Below, piece by piece: positions 34,101 to 45,086 of a DNA stretch of 64,000 nucleotides. Within the stretch, counting starts at the first letter, position 1. Each line of letters begins with the position of its first letter. A program made the position numbers and the translations under genes. Below the pieces are notes generated by a model. It saw only the letters and a program-made list of their open reading frames with translations. It was not told where the DNA came from and made no database searches. Source of the DNA: Euptelea pleiosperma (Eukaryota; Streptophyta; Magnoliopsida; Ranunculales; Eupteleaceae); NCBI GenBank assembly GCA_035048495.1, contig CM068549.1, positions 17,827,103 to 17,891,102 on the forward strand, given 5' to 3'.

Positions 34101-37100
34101 ATGACTCCTTAAGAGTAGAACTCCTCCAAAGGCCATTGCTACTGTGTGTCTCCATAGTGTAGAGAAGCCAGCCCAACATTGTACTATTAGTGAATAGTGA
34201 CCTCACACTAAGAATTTGGGGTGGGCTTAACCACCTTTCAATAATGAATCCCAACATTCTAGAAGTAAAAAATATCTTGATTGACTGAGACCATGATATG
34301 TAGTTTGATGTATTCAACTTCAAAATTGTAATTTGCAATGACATCAATCCACTGATGGAGAGGGGAGATCTTGTCATCAATGGATCACAAGGTGGGTGAG
34401 GAAATCTCTTCGGCGATGACATAAGTGGAGAAGTACACTTTACAAGTTCTCAACACAAAGAGGCAAATCCACAAACATTAGGCAGCAAGATAAAGGCTCC
34501 TAATCCAACATAAACTCAAAGAGAGCATACAAAAGCTCCAAATCCCTAATCAACAGTAGGAAATAACCCAAATCAGCTCATATGGTTGCAATAAATTGCC
34601 CAATAAGTATCATATGACGTTGAAGGAGGAACCATAGCTTCTCAACACTTCAATATGGAAGAAATGCATCCACATGTGTAGGCCGAACCCCAAAAACTTG
34701 AATAATTTTATTTCTTTTTTGATAACATAGGTTGTCCTCACCCCCTTTGGAAGTAGGATTAATCCCTACGGATATGCCCAAAAACTTGATTATTGAAGAT
34801 CTTCACTCTATATGAGAGAGAGAGAGAGAGAGAGAGGTTTGTTGCATATATGAGGTACAAAAGTAAAAGAGAACTCAACATATATTACGCACCCAGATGA
34901 GTCAATACATCCTCTTACAAATCAATATGAGGTTGCCTGATGAATGGATGATCAATCAGATGAGTCAACACTTGTAAGTCTATTAGTTAATTTTTGTAAG
35001 TTTGTCCATAGTGCAGGCCCTGGTAATAACAAACGACATGGTGCACCAGTGACAATAAGAGTCATGCTTGTAAAGGAAGATATAGAGTCTTGTTTTTATT
35101 CGAAGATGAGCATAGATCTTGTTTGCGATTTTCAATGTCATTGTAAGGGTCTAGGGCTATGGAATTCCTTTGTAATTATTTGTCACGTAAAATGAAAAAA
35201 TCAGTACTTGTAAGATTCTTGCATAAACTACTCCCAAGTGAAGTAGCAAACTAATACTTTAAGCTCTTAGATATTTTATTGTTGCAATATTGGAAGATAT
35301 CATTTTTTTTAAGATTTGTAATTATTTTAGTTGCTGTTGTCGGTGTTATGACTCCGTATTATAGTGAGGAAAAAATAATACTGTAAGCTGTTTGCTATTT
35401 TATTGTTGCAATATTGGAAGATATCATTTTTTTTTGTAGATATGTAATTATTTTACTTGTTGTTGTCAGTGTTATGACCCCGTATTATAGTGAGGAGACG
35501 GTCTATTCCAAAAGCGACCTTGAGCTGGAGAATGAAGATGGTGTATCAATTATATATTACCTGCAAAAAATCTTCCCAGGTATTAAATATATTCCAGATA
35601 TATAGATAGCACTACTTCTGGTTTGACATAGTTTAATTTCTGTAATTCTTTGTAAAATGGCAATAATATGATTGGTATTATTAATCTGGTCACCACCATG
35701 GCTTGACTGTGTAGATGAATGGAATAACTTCATGGAGAGGCTCAATTGTAAAAGAGCAAGTGATGTATGGGAAAATGAAGAGAACATCCTACACCTTCGC
35801 CATTGGGTGTCCCTTAGAGGACAGACACTCTGCAGAACAGGTAGATGATGCATTCTTTTTCCCTTTTATTTCCTCTAATGGATATTTCTTCTATCCTTAT
35901 AAACTTTATTAGTGTTGCAGTTAGAGGAATGATGTATTATCGGAGGGCTTTGAAGCTTCAGGCTTTTCTTGACATGGCTTCCGAAAGTGGTAAGAGGATG
36001 AAAGCTTTTCCCTTGGTGTTTTCTGGTGATGTGGTAAATCTTTTTCAGGTGATTATGTTGAGTCTTGTGAGACTTTGTATTTTGGATTTGCAGAAATTTT
36101 AGAAGGCTACAAGGCATTGATGGTTCCATCCAAGGAAGAGAAAAAGAGGCACAGATCCTTATATGCTCAACTAGAGGCTGTGGCTGATATGAAATTCACG
36201 TATGTTGCTACCTGTCAGAACTATGGCAATCAGAAGCAATGTGGAGATCGCCGTGCAACAGACATTCTAAACTTGATGGTTAAGTACGTTTATCTTTCCA
36301 TGAAGTCAATAGATGAATTGTAGGTTTTAGGGTTAGGGTTAGGTTAGAGTCGAGAGAGAAGAGAGAAGAGAGAAGGATGTCATTTGTATGTCACAATGAC
36401 TCCATAAATCTTATTTATATGAAAGGGACATTACAAAAGACAAGTATACCCCTCACACAAAGGGATATTTACAGAATAACCAAATACGCTAAATACGTAT
36501 CTGATAACATCAATAAACTGTCTCCTCTATGGAAATTGATCTTAATGCTTAACCTTTCTGCTTGAGTGGATGTTCATTTGATTCAGGAAGCTAATGTTTA
36601 GTGCTTCCTGTACAGTAATCCATCTCTCCGTGTAGCATATATTGATGAAGTTGAAGAAAGGGAAGGTGGTGGCGGGGTACAGAAGGTCTATTATTCTGTA
36701 CTGGTCAAAGCTGTCGATAACCTTGACCAGGTAATCATCCTTTTAAGTCTGAACAGAAATGATACAACTGACAGTTTTATATAAATATTAAATTATTTTT
36801 ATATATTTTTCTCTGAAAAGGAAATCTACCGAATAAAACTACCGGGGTCAGCAAAGATAGGGGAAGGAAAGCCTGAAAATCAGAATCATGCTATAGTTTT
36901 CACTCGAGGGGAAGCTCTTCAGACCATTGACATGAACCAGGTAAATTCCTAAGCTGCGTCCTATATACTACAATTATGTAGAGTCCTTTGACCAATTATT
37001 CTGATTCCTGTGTCTAAATTTTGTTGTAGGACAATTACTTGGAAGAAGCTTTTAAAATGCGTAATCTTTTGGAAGAATTTAATGAAGATCATGGAGTGCG

Positions 37101-40100
37101 CCCACCTACAATTCTAGGTGTTCGTGAGCATATCTTTACTGGAAGGTTGGTCTGATGAAGATGGTCATTTGATCTTTGCAAGCTATGAGTTAAGTACATC
37201 TTTCAAGGGAAACTTTATTTTGATTTGGTTCTAATGTGCGACTACATCTGTGCTGCAGTGTCTCTTCTTTGGGTTCGTTTATGTCAAGCCAGGAAACAAG
37301 TTTTGTCACTATTGGGCAAAGAGTCCTTGCAAGCCCTTTGAAGTAGGTTTTATTTCTTTTATGTTCATAATTACTGCTTATGTGACAATGGATTAATATC
37401 AGTTGGTATCCTTGATGAGGCAAATGTTGGAAAAAAAGTATTTTGTTTATGCTTTTCCATCTGGAAATAGTAATTGTTTTCATGTTCATTATGTACCCCT
37501 ATAATTTTTTTCCCAAAAAGGTAAAATTGTTTTAGACAAAAAGAAAAAAAATACAAAAGGGGCCCTTTGGGGGAAAATTACCCAAATGGGCATATTGTCC
37601 CAAGGGTTCAAAGAGGTCCTAGTAACCCTTCATTTGCAAGATTGTATAATCCATAGTATTTTCTTCCTATAAAAATGATGAGAAATATGGCCAATAGCTA
37701 ATCTGACATTAGAAAGTTCATTACAAAAAAAGCAGGAGCAAATATCTTGGGAACATCTATGATCTATCTCCTTTCTCAACCATTTAATAACAACTTGGAA
37801 ATTTCCTTTGATCAAAAAAGTGCTGGAAGAAAGAGTTGTAAAAAGTTCTAATCAATTCCATGGACTCAATACCTCTGCATCCACTGCTTGCATATCTCCA
37901 GCAGGGCCAACATAAGCTCACATTCATCATTCAAGCAGGTTTAATTTAGTAAACTTTCTTTCTTAAGTCACACTGAATCTTTTGATAGGAATTCTTAGCT
38001 TCTGATTAGTTGAATGGAATGAGAAGTTTTATTTTTCTAGTAGTTCAATAGAAATTATTCAGGATAGGATCGAGGTACTAAACTACGACTTCCCCATAAA
38101 CTTCGGTTAGTTAAAAAATTAGAATTAATTCAGACATCAGAGAAATTTTTACTTTGGTTCAGAGAATTATTGTAAGAATTCGCCAACTTAAGGAAGTTTG
38201 GAGAATAATTGTCAAAACGTGGGAACAGCTCATTGATTTCTCAAGAAATGATAAAACAAGCGTGAAAAGACTCATAACTCACTATACCACAAAAAAAAAT
38301 GTGTTAGTTCAATTGTGTTCGGCACATACTGACACAAGTATCTGAAGTGCTGAGACTCAGAGAGCAAAACTTTAGTGGTCAAAATATTATAATTTTAAAT
38401 ACAGAAAATTCAATCTCATTATTATTTACTCATAGCACATGGGTCTACAATTCCCCTCTTATCATCTCCACCTAGGCTCAGGGCAAGATAAAACTGCTGT
38501 GTAGACAAAACAAATATGCTCAAATTGGATTTCTATAATGTTTTCTGCATTTTATTTATACTATTTAAAAATATGAATAAATTTTATAGTAAAAATTATT
38601 TATATTAGTATTTACATCGTAACAGATTATGTGTAATTGTTAGCAAGGCTAGAATATATTCAATGATATATGCATTGTTGCCTTATGGGTTTCCTAATTA
38701 TTTTTTCATTTATTTCTATATTTTGTTAAAATAATTTATTTTTGAATTACAAAAATAATATCATGAATATGTAATATCTAATTAACCCACTAAATTTCAT
38801 TTTTACCATCATTGATGCATGCATTTGTCGTTGTCTGTGTTTTTCTTATTATTTCTAGTTCATTTAAATTGTTAGAATTTTTAAAATATTATATATCCTT
38901 ATACAAAAATAATATTATAAAAGGGTAATCAACCCAATATATTTAATTTTCACTAGTTACTAGAATTATATGACGATGTCATTTTACTGATAATTACTTT
39001 GTTTTATACTTTTTTTATAGTGCGTGGTGTCTCTATTTGGTCCCTTTTTTTTCTTTCTTCTTTTGAAGAGGTAAGCCTTGCTTGTATAGTGGGTTTTCTA
39101 TTTCCCCCTTCTTCCCTTTAATTGAATTTTTACTTATCAAAATATTTATAAATATTTTCTCTAAATTTATGACTTCATCAGGTCATAGGTAAGCTGTTTT
39201 GGCTCTTATGTACTTATAGAACATTATTTGAATAATTAACTATGGAATTTTTGGGTCACAAAGTCGCAGTGGTTTAGATATTTGCATTAGTATGTACTGG
39301 TGCTTTTGATCTTGCATTTGTTACTCCAAAATGTTCCATTGTATTATAATGAGTATGAGTGTGCTTTCATGCATGTTTTAACATTTCTAAAACATCAGTG
39401 TATACCCTAATTTAGCAATTTTTTGCAGAAAGTTCCCTCAACTTCCCTAAACTTTGATCGAATTATTGAAAATTTTATATTTAAACATTAAAATTCTCAA
39501 TAATTCGGTGAATTATTTGAATTTTGCCAAAATTAATTTGTTAAATTGTGAGGGATTTTTTGCTTTTTTCTGTCTATAAACTTCACTTCAGTGAGTTAAA
39601 ATCCTAAAAAAAATTAACAAAATCTTGGCGAATTTTTTTCAAATTGTAATACTATTGGCTGTGAGAGAAACAAGAAATTTATTTTGATTTGTTTCAGGGT
39701 TCGATTCCACTATGGTCATCCTGATGTGTTTGATAGAATCTTCCACATAACCCGAGGTGGCATCAGCAAGGCTTCTCTTGGCATCAATTTGAGTGAGGAC
39801 ATCTTTGCTGGTAATATTCTCTTTCTTCTTAAAAGTTCTACCTTCCTAGGATGCTTACAATTTACTTTGCAAATTACCTTCCTGGATATCTATCTTTCTT
39901 CTGTAGGTTTCAACACAACCCTAAGACGTGGGAATGTCACCCACCATGAGTACATCCAGGTTGGGAAAGGACGAGATGTTGGGCTCAACCAAATCTCACT
40001 CTTTGAAGCAAAAGTGGCCTGTGGTAATGGGGAGCAGATACTCAGCAGGGATATCTATCGGTTAGGCCATCGCTTTGACATGTTCCGCATGCTGTCATGT

Positions 40101-43100
40101 TATTTTACGACAGTTGGATTTTACGTCAGCTCAATGGTAATGACTTCTATTGCATGTGCTAGAGTACAATATGATAGAAAACTAGATTACAATCTAAATT
40201 GGAAATCAGCCAAATCAGATTTTATAGTTGCTTTTTCTGTCTTCCTTTTTTATGAACTAATATCAAAACAAGAAAAAGGTTAAAAAAAAGAACAACAACT
40301 GAAATAAGTACTCAGATATTGCAAGCAATATAACAATAACAGCAATGAACATATTTCCATGTCGAAACCTGTGTCGGGCACATGAAGCAGACACATCAAT
40401 GCAGATGACTCTTACTTTATCAAATATTTTCATTTTGAGCTATTATTTATATATCATTTATAAAATTTTAGGTGTAATTTTTTATATTCTATGCTTTTAT
40501 GAGATAAAGTTATATGAGAAATAGATCACTTAATTTTTTTGAATGTGGGGATGTGTTATGTGTATTGGATTGTAGGGATTAGTATGCCTAACTTCATTTT
40601 TGTGTCTGACCCGTTGGAATCTAAATTTCACATAATGAAACCATATGCGGAAAATATAATTTTCCTGTTTCAAAATAAGAAAAAAAAATTCTGTTTCAAA
40701 ATAAAAAAGCGTTCAGTGTCCATTACTGATGTAGAGGTTTTATCTCCTGCACGACGTTCTCCACAGCCCAATTATGAATTTATCTGGACTGTTCAACCGC
40801 AGGCCACCTCTTGGATGGGAAATAAGCTAAAATTAGTGAAATTTGAACAGTCAAAGATTCCCAACGATAAAATATTGAGTTTTTCTACTATGAAACAAAT
40901 TTTAACTTATCAGAAAAGAAGTATTTGAGTTTTTAACGGTTAACATAGCTGATCAGTATAATATTTGAACTATGGTTAATCAAAGAGGTATGGTCCAGAT
41001 TGATTCGTAGTTGAGAACATGCATATTATAGAAGTAGACATTTCCCTCCCAAACCCAAATGTCTAACCTTTCTAATAAAAAAGTTGTTAAAATGAAACGA
41101 AAAAAAAAAAGAAAAATCTGGGGATATCCCCCATCTAATGGTTGCCTTTTCCACTTTTGGAGGTTCACCCATTCAGTTTGCTCAACATCACTCGTCGTTG
41201 CAATTTTTCCACTAAAATATTATTTTCGTTGTTAACATGCAGATGGTTGTCATTATAGTCTATGTTTTCTTGTATGGAAAACTTTACTTGTCATTGAGTG
41301 GATTGGAGAAGTCGATCATTAATCATGCAAAGGCCAGGGGAGACAATCCTCTGCAGGCAGCTATGGCATCACAGTCCGTTGTTCAGATGGGTCTGTTGAT
41401 GGCCTTGCCCATGGTCATGGAGATAGGGCTCGAAAAGGGGTTCAGAACTGCACTGGGTGACATAATTGTCATGCAACTTCAGCTGGCAGCTGTCTTCTTC
41501 ACTTTTTCTCTTGGGACAAAGGTCCATTATTTTGGACGTACGGTGTTGCATGGCGGGGCCAAATACAGAGCCACTGGACGAGGTTTTGTGGTTCGACATG
41601 AGAAGTTTGCAGAGAATTACAGGATGTATTCGAGGAGTCATTTTGTGAAAGGGCTGGAGCTGATGATGTTGCTGATAGCCTATGATATCTATGGGGCTGC
41701 AGCTACAGATGCTATGTCTTATGTGCTTATTACATTCTCGATGTGGTTCCTGGTTGTTTCTTGGTTGTTTGCACCTTTCCTTTTTAACCCTTCGGGCTTC
41801 GAGTGGCAGAAGATAGTGGAAGATTGGGAGGATTGGACAAAGTGGATAAGCAGCCGGGGTGGTATAGGTGTGCCAGCTAACAAGAGCTGGGAGTCATGGT
41901 GGGTTGAGGAGCAGGAGCACCTGCAATACACTGGGTTCTCAGGAAGGTTCTGGGAGATTGTTCTTTCCCTGCGTTTCTTTCTCTACCAGTATGGAATTGT
42001 GTATCATCTACATGTTGCTAATGGCAATAGAAGCATCATTGTAAGTGATCATGCCATCTCATGACTTCTCATGTTCTATGTTACATTTAATTTTTTATTT
42101 TTATTGTTTTACTTGAACTGTGTTGGCAATGGATACATACATGTTGTATGCAATAAGAAGTATTTCATTACAATGCGGCTTGAAGCTTCTTCCTCACCAA
42201 TCCACCATCCACATGGCACACATTCAGCTGGTCTGTCCATTCAAACATTAGTCTCACCAGCGAGAGGTCCTACCTTCATCTTAATTAACTGATGAAAAGA
42301 CAGTTTTCTGGGTTGATGATTGCTATTTCTTGATAGGTTAATTTTTACTCCAGGAATTAGCCCATTGATTGGATGTTCTGGAGCCAGCCGGTTCTGTGCC
42401 AATTGGATGGCAGACGAAACATGTTCCTTTGTTGGGCTAGATAAATTGAGACACTGAAAACTTGCTGTAATAGGGTTCTAAGTCCATTCCCATTCAAAGA
42501 CAGTATAATGCAGCTGCACTCTAATCTGTTATGGTGATTTTAGGTCTACGGTCTCTCTTGGCTGGTCATTGTGGCTTTGATGATCATCTTGAAGGTCAGT
42601 GCTCGAACTATAGTACTGAAATTGCTATGAAATAGATTCTGATGGATAGGATTTGTACTAGTTCCAATATTTATTTAACAAACTGGGAGATTTTCATTTC
42701 GACTGCAGGTTGTGTCCATGGGTAAGAAGAAATTCAGTGCAGATTTCCAGCTGATGTTCAGACTGCTAAAGGTGTTCCTGTTTATTGGGTCCGTAGTAAC
42801 AATCGGTATCTTGTTTATGTTCCTTAGCCTGACAGTTGGGGACATCTTTGCCAGTCTTCTAGCCTTCGTACCAACAGGATGGGCACTGTTGCAGGTATAT
42901 TTCTTATCCTCAAAAAGCTAAATTGTCCATTATGGAGATCTACTTCTTAGTCTTTGACACAACAGAAGTGTGTATAAACTATCTCTAGCTGCAATCGGGA
43001 TTGGTGACCCACTGATCTTGGGTGGGGTCCATCACCCAAAAGTTCCACTGATTGGGTGATTGTTATTGTCAGGTCAACTGTATTCTTTTGGGTTGTGAAT

Positions 43101-43600
43101 ATTGTTCTTGACAGATTTCTTCTTTTTCTTTACTTCTTTTTTACTGTGCAAAAGAGCAATGGATCATATGGTGAGTATCATGTAGTCATTAAAGATGTTG
43201 GGGTATGATTCATATAGCTAAAATCATGTTCACAACTACATAATCTTTAAAAAAATAATCCCCACCATGTGAACTTTTGACAAATATATCTGATTATTTT
43301 GGTGGTGCTTATTTTGTGGAGATGTATTTCTTTCATAATCTTCAATTCAGTTATGGTGTTGTTGAGCAGATATCACAAGCATGCAAGCCAGTGATGAAGA
43401 ACCTGGGGTTGTGGGGATCTGTCAAAGCCCTAGCAAGGGGGTACGAGTACGTAATGGGAGTTGTGATATTTACGCCTGTGGCCATTCTTGCCTGGTTCCC
43501 ATTTGTCTCAGAATTCCAGACCAGGCTACTGTTCAACCAAGCCTTCAGCCGAGGACTTCAGATTTCACGTATTCTGGCTGGTGGGAAGAAGCAGAACTAA
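19168..43600 (+). CDS. CALS5: Callose synthase 5-like (GSL2), 28 exons visible, disrupted
   Basis: A GT48 callose synthase makes beta-1,3-glucan from UDP-glucose at the plasma membrane; the Arabidopsis counterpart, CalS5/GSL2, builds callose around microspores and in pollen. Exons: 19168-19502, 21249-21301, 21419-21479, 21580-21661, 21904-21953, 22075-22161, 29300-29422, 29522-29616, 29717-29801, 29877-30037, 31029-31152, 31264-31358, 31475-31597, 31688-31839, 35470-35579, 35715-35840, 35921-35989, 36094-36283, 36616-36730, 36821-36940, 37030-37145, 37259-37342, 39698-39810, 39907-40136, 41243-42040, 42544-42594, 42709-42894, 43370-43600. All junctions keep phase except exon 13, which lacks one base near 31549 and runs into TAG at 31557-31559. 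The donor after exon 8 is GA, not GT. About 560 amino-terminal residues (Vta1-like and FKS1 domains) are not in the window. It ends [11 protein letters not shown]. Identity is close to CalS5 throughout, so the subfamily call is strong; whether it is functional is doubtful. Confidence 0.88.
20632..21005. mobile_element. hAT-type MITE in CALS5 intron 1
   Basis: An exact 8-bp duplication GCTAGAAT flanks it (20624-20631, 21006-21013). The inverted ends are CATAGTCACAAA and CCTAGTCACAAA (11 of 12). Four subterminal copies of GATTAATCG lie in 20890-20962. Eight-base duplications with short TIRs and subterminal repeats are typical of hAT. Length 374 bp, non-coding. Confidence 0.82.
22597..22705. repeat. 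50-bp tandem repeat, about 2.2 copies
   Basis: The unit begins AAGCACTCATTTCTATGGAA and ends AATGCTATTT. The two full copies differ by one G/A. It lies in CALS5 intron 6, in a stretch with degraded repeat sequence (22450-23100). Confidence 0.8.
23110..23345 (-). pseudogene. Ty1/copia RNase H fragment
   Basis: The minus-strand frame reads [20 protein letters not shown] and LQLVDFFTK, matching the end of Copia RNase H (usual form [10 protein letters not shown] ... QLADMFTK). Before it, in the same frame, come [17 protein letters not shown] residues with a stop. Only this small piece remains. Confidence 0.6.
24050..26045 (-). mobile_element. L1-type LINE, 5' half (ORF1 and endonuclease), inverted and broken
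   Basis: Read leftwards from about 26045: a leader, an ORF1 start [20 protein letters not shown] at about 25847, and broken ORF1 frames (25311-25649, 24799-25017). The ORF2 endonuclease then begins with [13 protein letters not shown] (24549-24815), followed by [52 protein letters not shown] and [13 protein letters not shown] down to about 24060. The endonuclease Asp/His-containing SDH motif and GGDYN are visible. Stops and shifts make it non-functional. The reverse transcriptase half is not here; a possible match lies inverted at 28095-29000. Confidence 0.8.
26045..28090 (-). mobile_element. Ty1/copia internal fragment (gag to integrase), no LTRs
   Basis: Read leftwards: gag start (27507-28010, [20 protein letters not shown] and [19 protein letters not shown]), a glutamine-rich gag tail (26950-27255), a protease-side motif near 26960 ([13 protein letters not shown]), GAG-pre-integrase (26576-26806, [20 protein letters not shown]) and integrase pieces in two frames (26097-26511, [16 protein letters not shown] and [16 protein letters not shown]). 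It stops near 26045 at [18 protein letters not shown] sequence, where the LINE 5' half begins. No reverse transcriptase or LTR adjoins it. Confidence 0.75.
28095..29000 (+). mobile_element. L1-type LINE, reverse transcriptase fragment
   Basis: Plus-strand pieces: AIDRAKESG near 28125, LESRIRWLK ... [16 protein letters not shown] (28230-28320), 28341-28592 ([20 protein letters not shown]), then [32 protein letters not shown] and, in shifted frames, [18 protein letters not shown] residues before 29000. Several stops and shifts are present. The part after LGRMGF, including the FADD box and poly(A), is missing. The region begins only slightly downstream of where the inverted LINE half at 24050 ends. 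Confidence 0.75.
30168..30479 (-). mobile_element. Complete TRIM (miniature LTR retrotransposon) in CALS5 intron 10
   Basis: Two direct 119-bp LTRs (30168-30286 and 30361-30479) differ at two positions, both C/T at CpG. On the minus strand each begins TGTTAGCGG and ends TTTAACA. Immediately after the minus-strand 5' LTR is TGGTATCATAGCC, a primer-binding site matching the 3' end of initiator Met-tRNA with one mismatch. The purine tract GAGGGAGCA precedes the 3' LTR. The target duplication ATATT is exact (30163-30167, 30480-30484). The internal region is only 74 bp and codes for nothing, so mobilisation would need enzymes from another element. High LTR identity suggests a recent insertion. Confidence 0.93.
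30505..30720 (-). mobile_element. RTE-type LINE 3' tail fragment
   Basis: Contains (TCA)n at about 30523-30537 followed by CCTCATCCCAACTGTTTGGGG, the reverse complement of the conserved 3' end and ATG-type tail of plant RTE LINEs. Non-coding. Confidence 0.55.
32255..32840 (-). mobile_element. RTE-type LINE 3' fragment with reverse transcriptase end
   Basis: The frame 32570-32758 reads [20 protein letters not shown] followed by [10 protein letters not shown], the carboxy end of RTE reverse transcriptases (RPAMLYGTECWA-like). Downstream on the minus strand (lower coordinates) lie CCCAAATGTTTGGGG and a (TCA)n tail at about 32266-32281, as at 30505-30720. 5'-truncated and inactive. Confidence 0.7.
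32960..33990. other. Retrotransposon-like sequence with GTCGCCCGA repeats
   Basis: Starts TGTCACGCCCCTAAAACCC, a phrase resembling LTR starts of plant gypsy elements. About six copies of a (G)GTCGCCCGA-like 10-mer lie in 33426-33597. No protein is recognised. Classification as LTR is tentative. Confidence 0.35.
33990..34430 (-). pseudogene. Ty1/copia gag fragment
   Basis: The minus-strand frame 34084-34422 reads [20 protein letters not shown] and [14 protein letters not shown], matching the UBN2-type Copia gag (LNGSNYLLWSQ ... LLNSM ... TAKEIWD). In another frame below it come VAQIY and LHKQVAQFS. Only the gag amino part remains, inside CALS5 intron 14. Confidence 0.6.
34814..34836. repeat. 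(GA)n microsatellite
   Basis: About 11 GA units within CALS5 intron 14. Confidence 0.9.
35253..35496 (+). repeat. Tandem duplication spanning the CALS5 exon 15 splice acceptor
   Basis: Copy 1 is 35253-35370 and copy 2 is 35377-35496; both contain the end of intron 14 and the first 27 bases of exon 15. The functional acceptor in copy 2 is TTGTCAG before TGTTATGACC. In copy 1 the same position reads TTGTCGG, so the AG is lost. Copy 2 leads into the full exon. Confidence 0.9.
35470..40136 (+). other. CALS5: CALS5 exons 15-24: glucan synthase catalytic core
   Basis: Encodes [137 protein letters not shown] and [20 protein letters not shown], the GT48 core. Unusual residues: [14 protein letters not shown] where CalS5 has SSLAWFMSNQETSF (Trp lost), and [14 protein letters not shown] where CalS5 has an Arg in place of the Leu. 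All ten exons keep the frame. Confidence 0.9.
37343..39697. other. CALS5 intron 22, 2.4 kb, no recognised element
   Basis: AT-rich throughout, especially 38560-39000. A run of A-, G- and C-rich homopolymers (37500-37620) looks repeat-derived, but no protein, TIR or LTR was recognised. Confidence 0.45.
41243..43600 (+). other. CALS5: CALS5 exons 25-28: carboxy-terminal membrane block
   Basis: The 266-codon exon 25 begins [18 protein letters not shown] and includes [72 protein letters not shown] and [18 protein letters not shown]. Exons 26-28 give [36 protein letters not shown] and the end [20 protein letters not shown] ... AGGKKQN with TAA at 43598-43600. Several transmembrane helices are evident. 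No lesions are seen in this part. Confidence 0.92.
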
Positions 43601-44802
43601 AACTACAACACACAATCAAGCGCAGAGATGAGAAAAAGAAGAAACTCAGAGTCACGGGGGAGTCGAGTCTTGAAGAGATTAGAAAATTTGCTAATTGGAG
43701 GAACACTGCATGCATTTATGTATGTATGAATGTTTTGTCGGTCTTGCTTTCTGTTTAGAAATCTTTTTGTAGCCTGTAAAAAATATTAGCTTTTGTGCTT
43801 TTTGGGAGAAAGGGCATTGTTTGATAAACAACACTGGTACACACATACAGACATACACACATTCATCATGTATCCTATATGTCATGTTGAAGTCCAGCAT
43901 ATTAAAGATCTTACAGGTTCAACATATTTACATGTAGGGAGAAGTTTATCTTCCCTTCTCTTTGATTTTATCATCTTTGTTGCATCTTTCTGATAGATCA
44001 CATGGTTACAGAATGCTAAGAAAGCTTTTTGGGATAATGTGAGATGGTTAAAGTGTGCTGGGAAAGATTTTTTGGGATAATGTTGTACCAATCATGGTTC
44101 AAAGTTTCGGCCGAAACTGAAATGGTTCGTCCTTTTCGTTTTGGTTTCGTTATAGGACGAAACTACATACGTTTCAGTTTGTTTCGTCCGAAACCGAACG
44201 ATACTTCATCTTATGTGTAAATTTGCACTCACATTTTGTCTCGGTTTCACAAAGTTTCATCCAAAACGGTGATGAGTGGTCTATATGATTTACCGATATA
44301 GTATCGGTATCGGTAGGTCGTCCCTGGCATCTATTGTAAGGGTTTAATCATCTATTACATAACCCAAGGGCTGTGACGAGAGAAATTACAGAGGACCTTT
44401 AGTTCCTTTCTGAATGGAATATCCCCAGTTGCACGGAATGTTTGGATGCAGGCATAACTCTGTCCTAGGGATTGTGGGTTCATCCTAAAAAAGCCATGTT
44501 TTTCTGCCTTTTCTATCAATTAAACGGCGTTATCGAATTATTCGATGTGAGAGCTTATACATCACACAGAAACCCTGCATCCAAACATGCCCATAGTCTC
44601 TAAACACTAAACAGCAATGAGAGACAAATCTACTATAAGCACAAGGCTTAGTTTAGCTTCCACCTGTTCCTGCACTCTCTTAATGTTCACTTAACTTACA
44701 CAAATGCACGACAATCACATAACCCACACAGATAATCTTCATATAATAGGCCCTTTTGATTATAATATACATAATATAAATCCACCCACTGCTTGTGTTT
44801 AC

Positions 44803-44837
<35 letters not shown>

Positions 44838-45016
44838 GTGGGTCACAAAGGACGGCTTTGTTAACTACCTAACCCACTAATACAAGTCATGATGCCCATG
44901 TTAACTACCATTTTAACTGTTTCATTCGCCTCCAAATTTAGCAGTACCTACCCCTATTTTAGCTGTGAGAATCCAAATTACTTTACCCAATGGATAAACA
45001 CAACCATCCAAACTGT
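43601..45016. other. CALS5 3' flank and intergenic region
   Basis: Presumed CALS5 3' untranslated sequence to about 43800. At 44090-44330 lies a degraded repeat full of GTTTCG(G/T) phrases in both orientations, probably a MITE. 44436-44594 has inverted ATGTTTGGATGCAGG arms, a possible Harbinger-type MITE with a damaged left end. (CT)n is at 44806-44836. Confidence 0.45.
44806..44836. repeat. (CT)n microsatellite
   Basis: About 15 CT units, some 250 bp upstream of the chitinase start. Confidence 0.9.
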
Positions 45017-45024
45017 TATATATA
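45017..45024 (+). promoter_or_regulatory. Probable TATA box of the chitinase gene
   Basis: TATATATA-type sequence (GTTATATATAGA) 63 bp before the ATG at 45087, which would place transcription start near 45048-45055. Position and composition fit a plant TATA box; there is no experimental support. Confidence 0.55.
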
Positions 45025-45086
45025 GAAATCAAGTGCCCAAGCTCTGCCTGCCTCCATTATTCTAGTGTTAATTAACACACCAAACC

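Noticed and set aside
39684..40283. 199-codon continuous plus-strand frame as one exon
   Set aside because: The intron 39811-39906 (GTAATA...TGTAG) happens to be open in frame; family alignment requires its removal.
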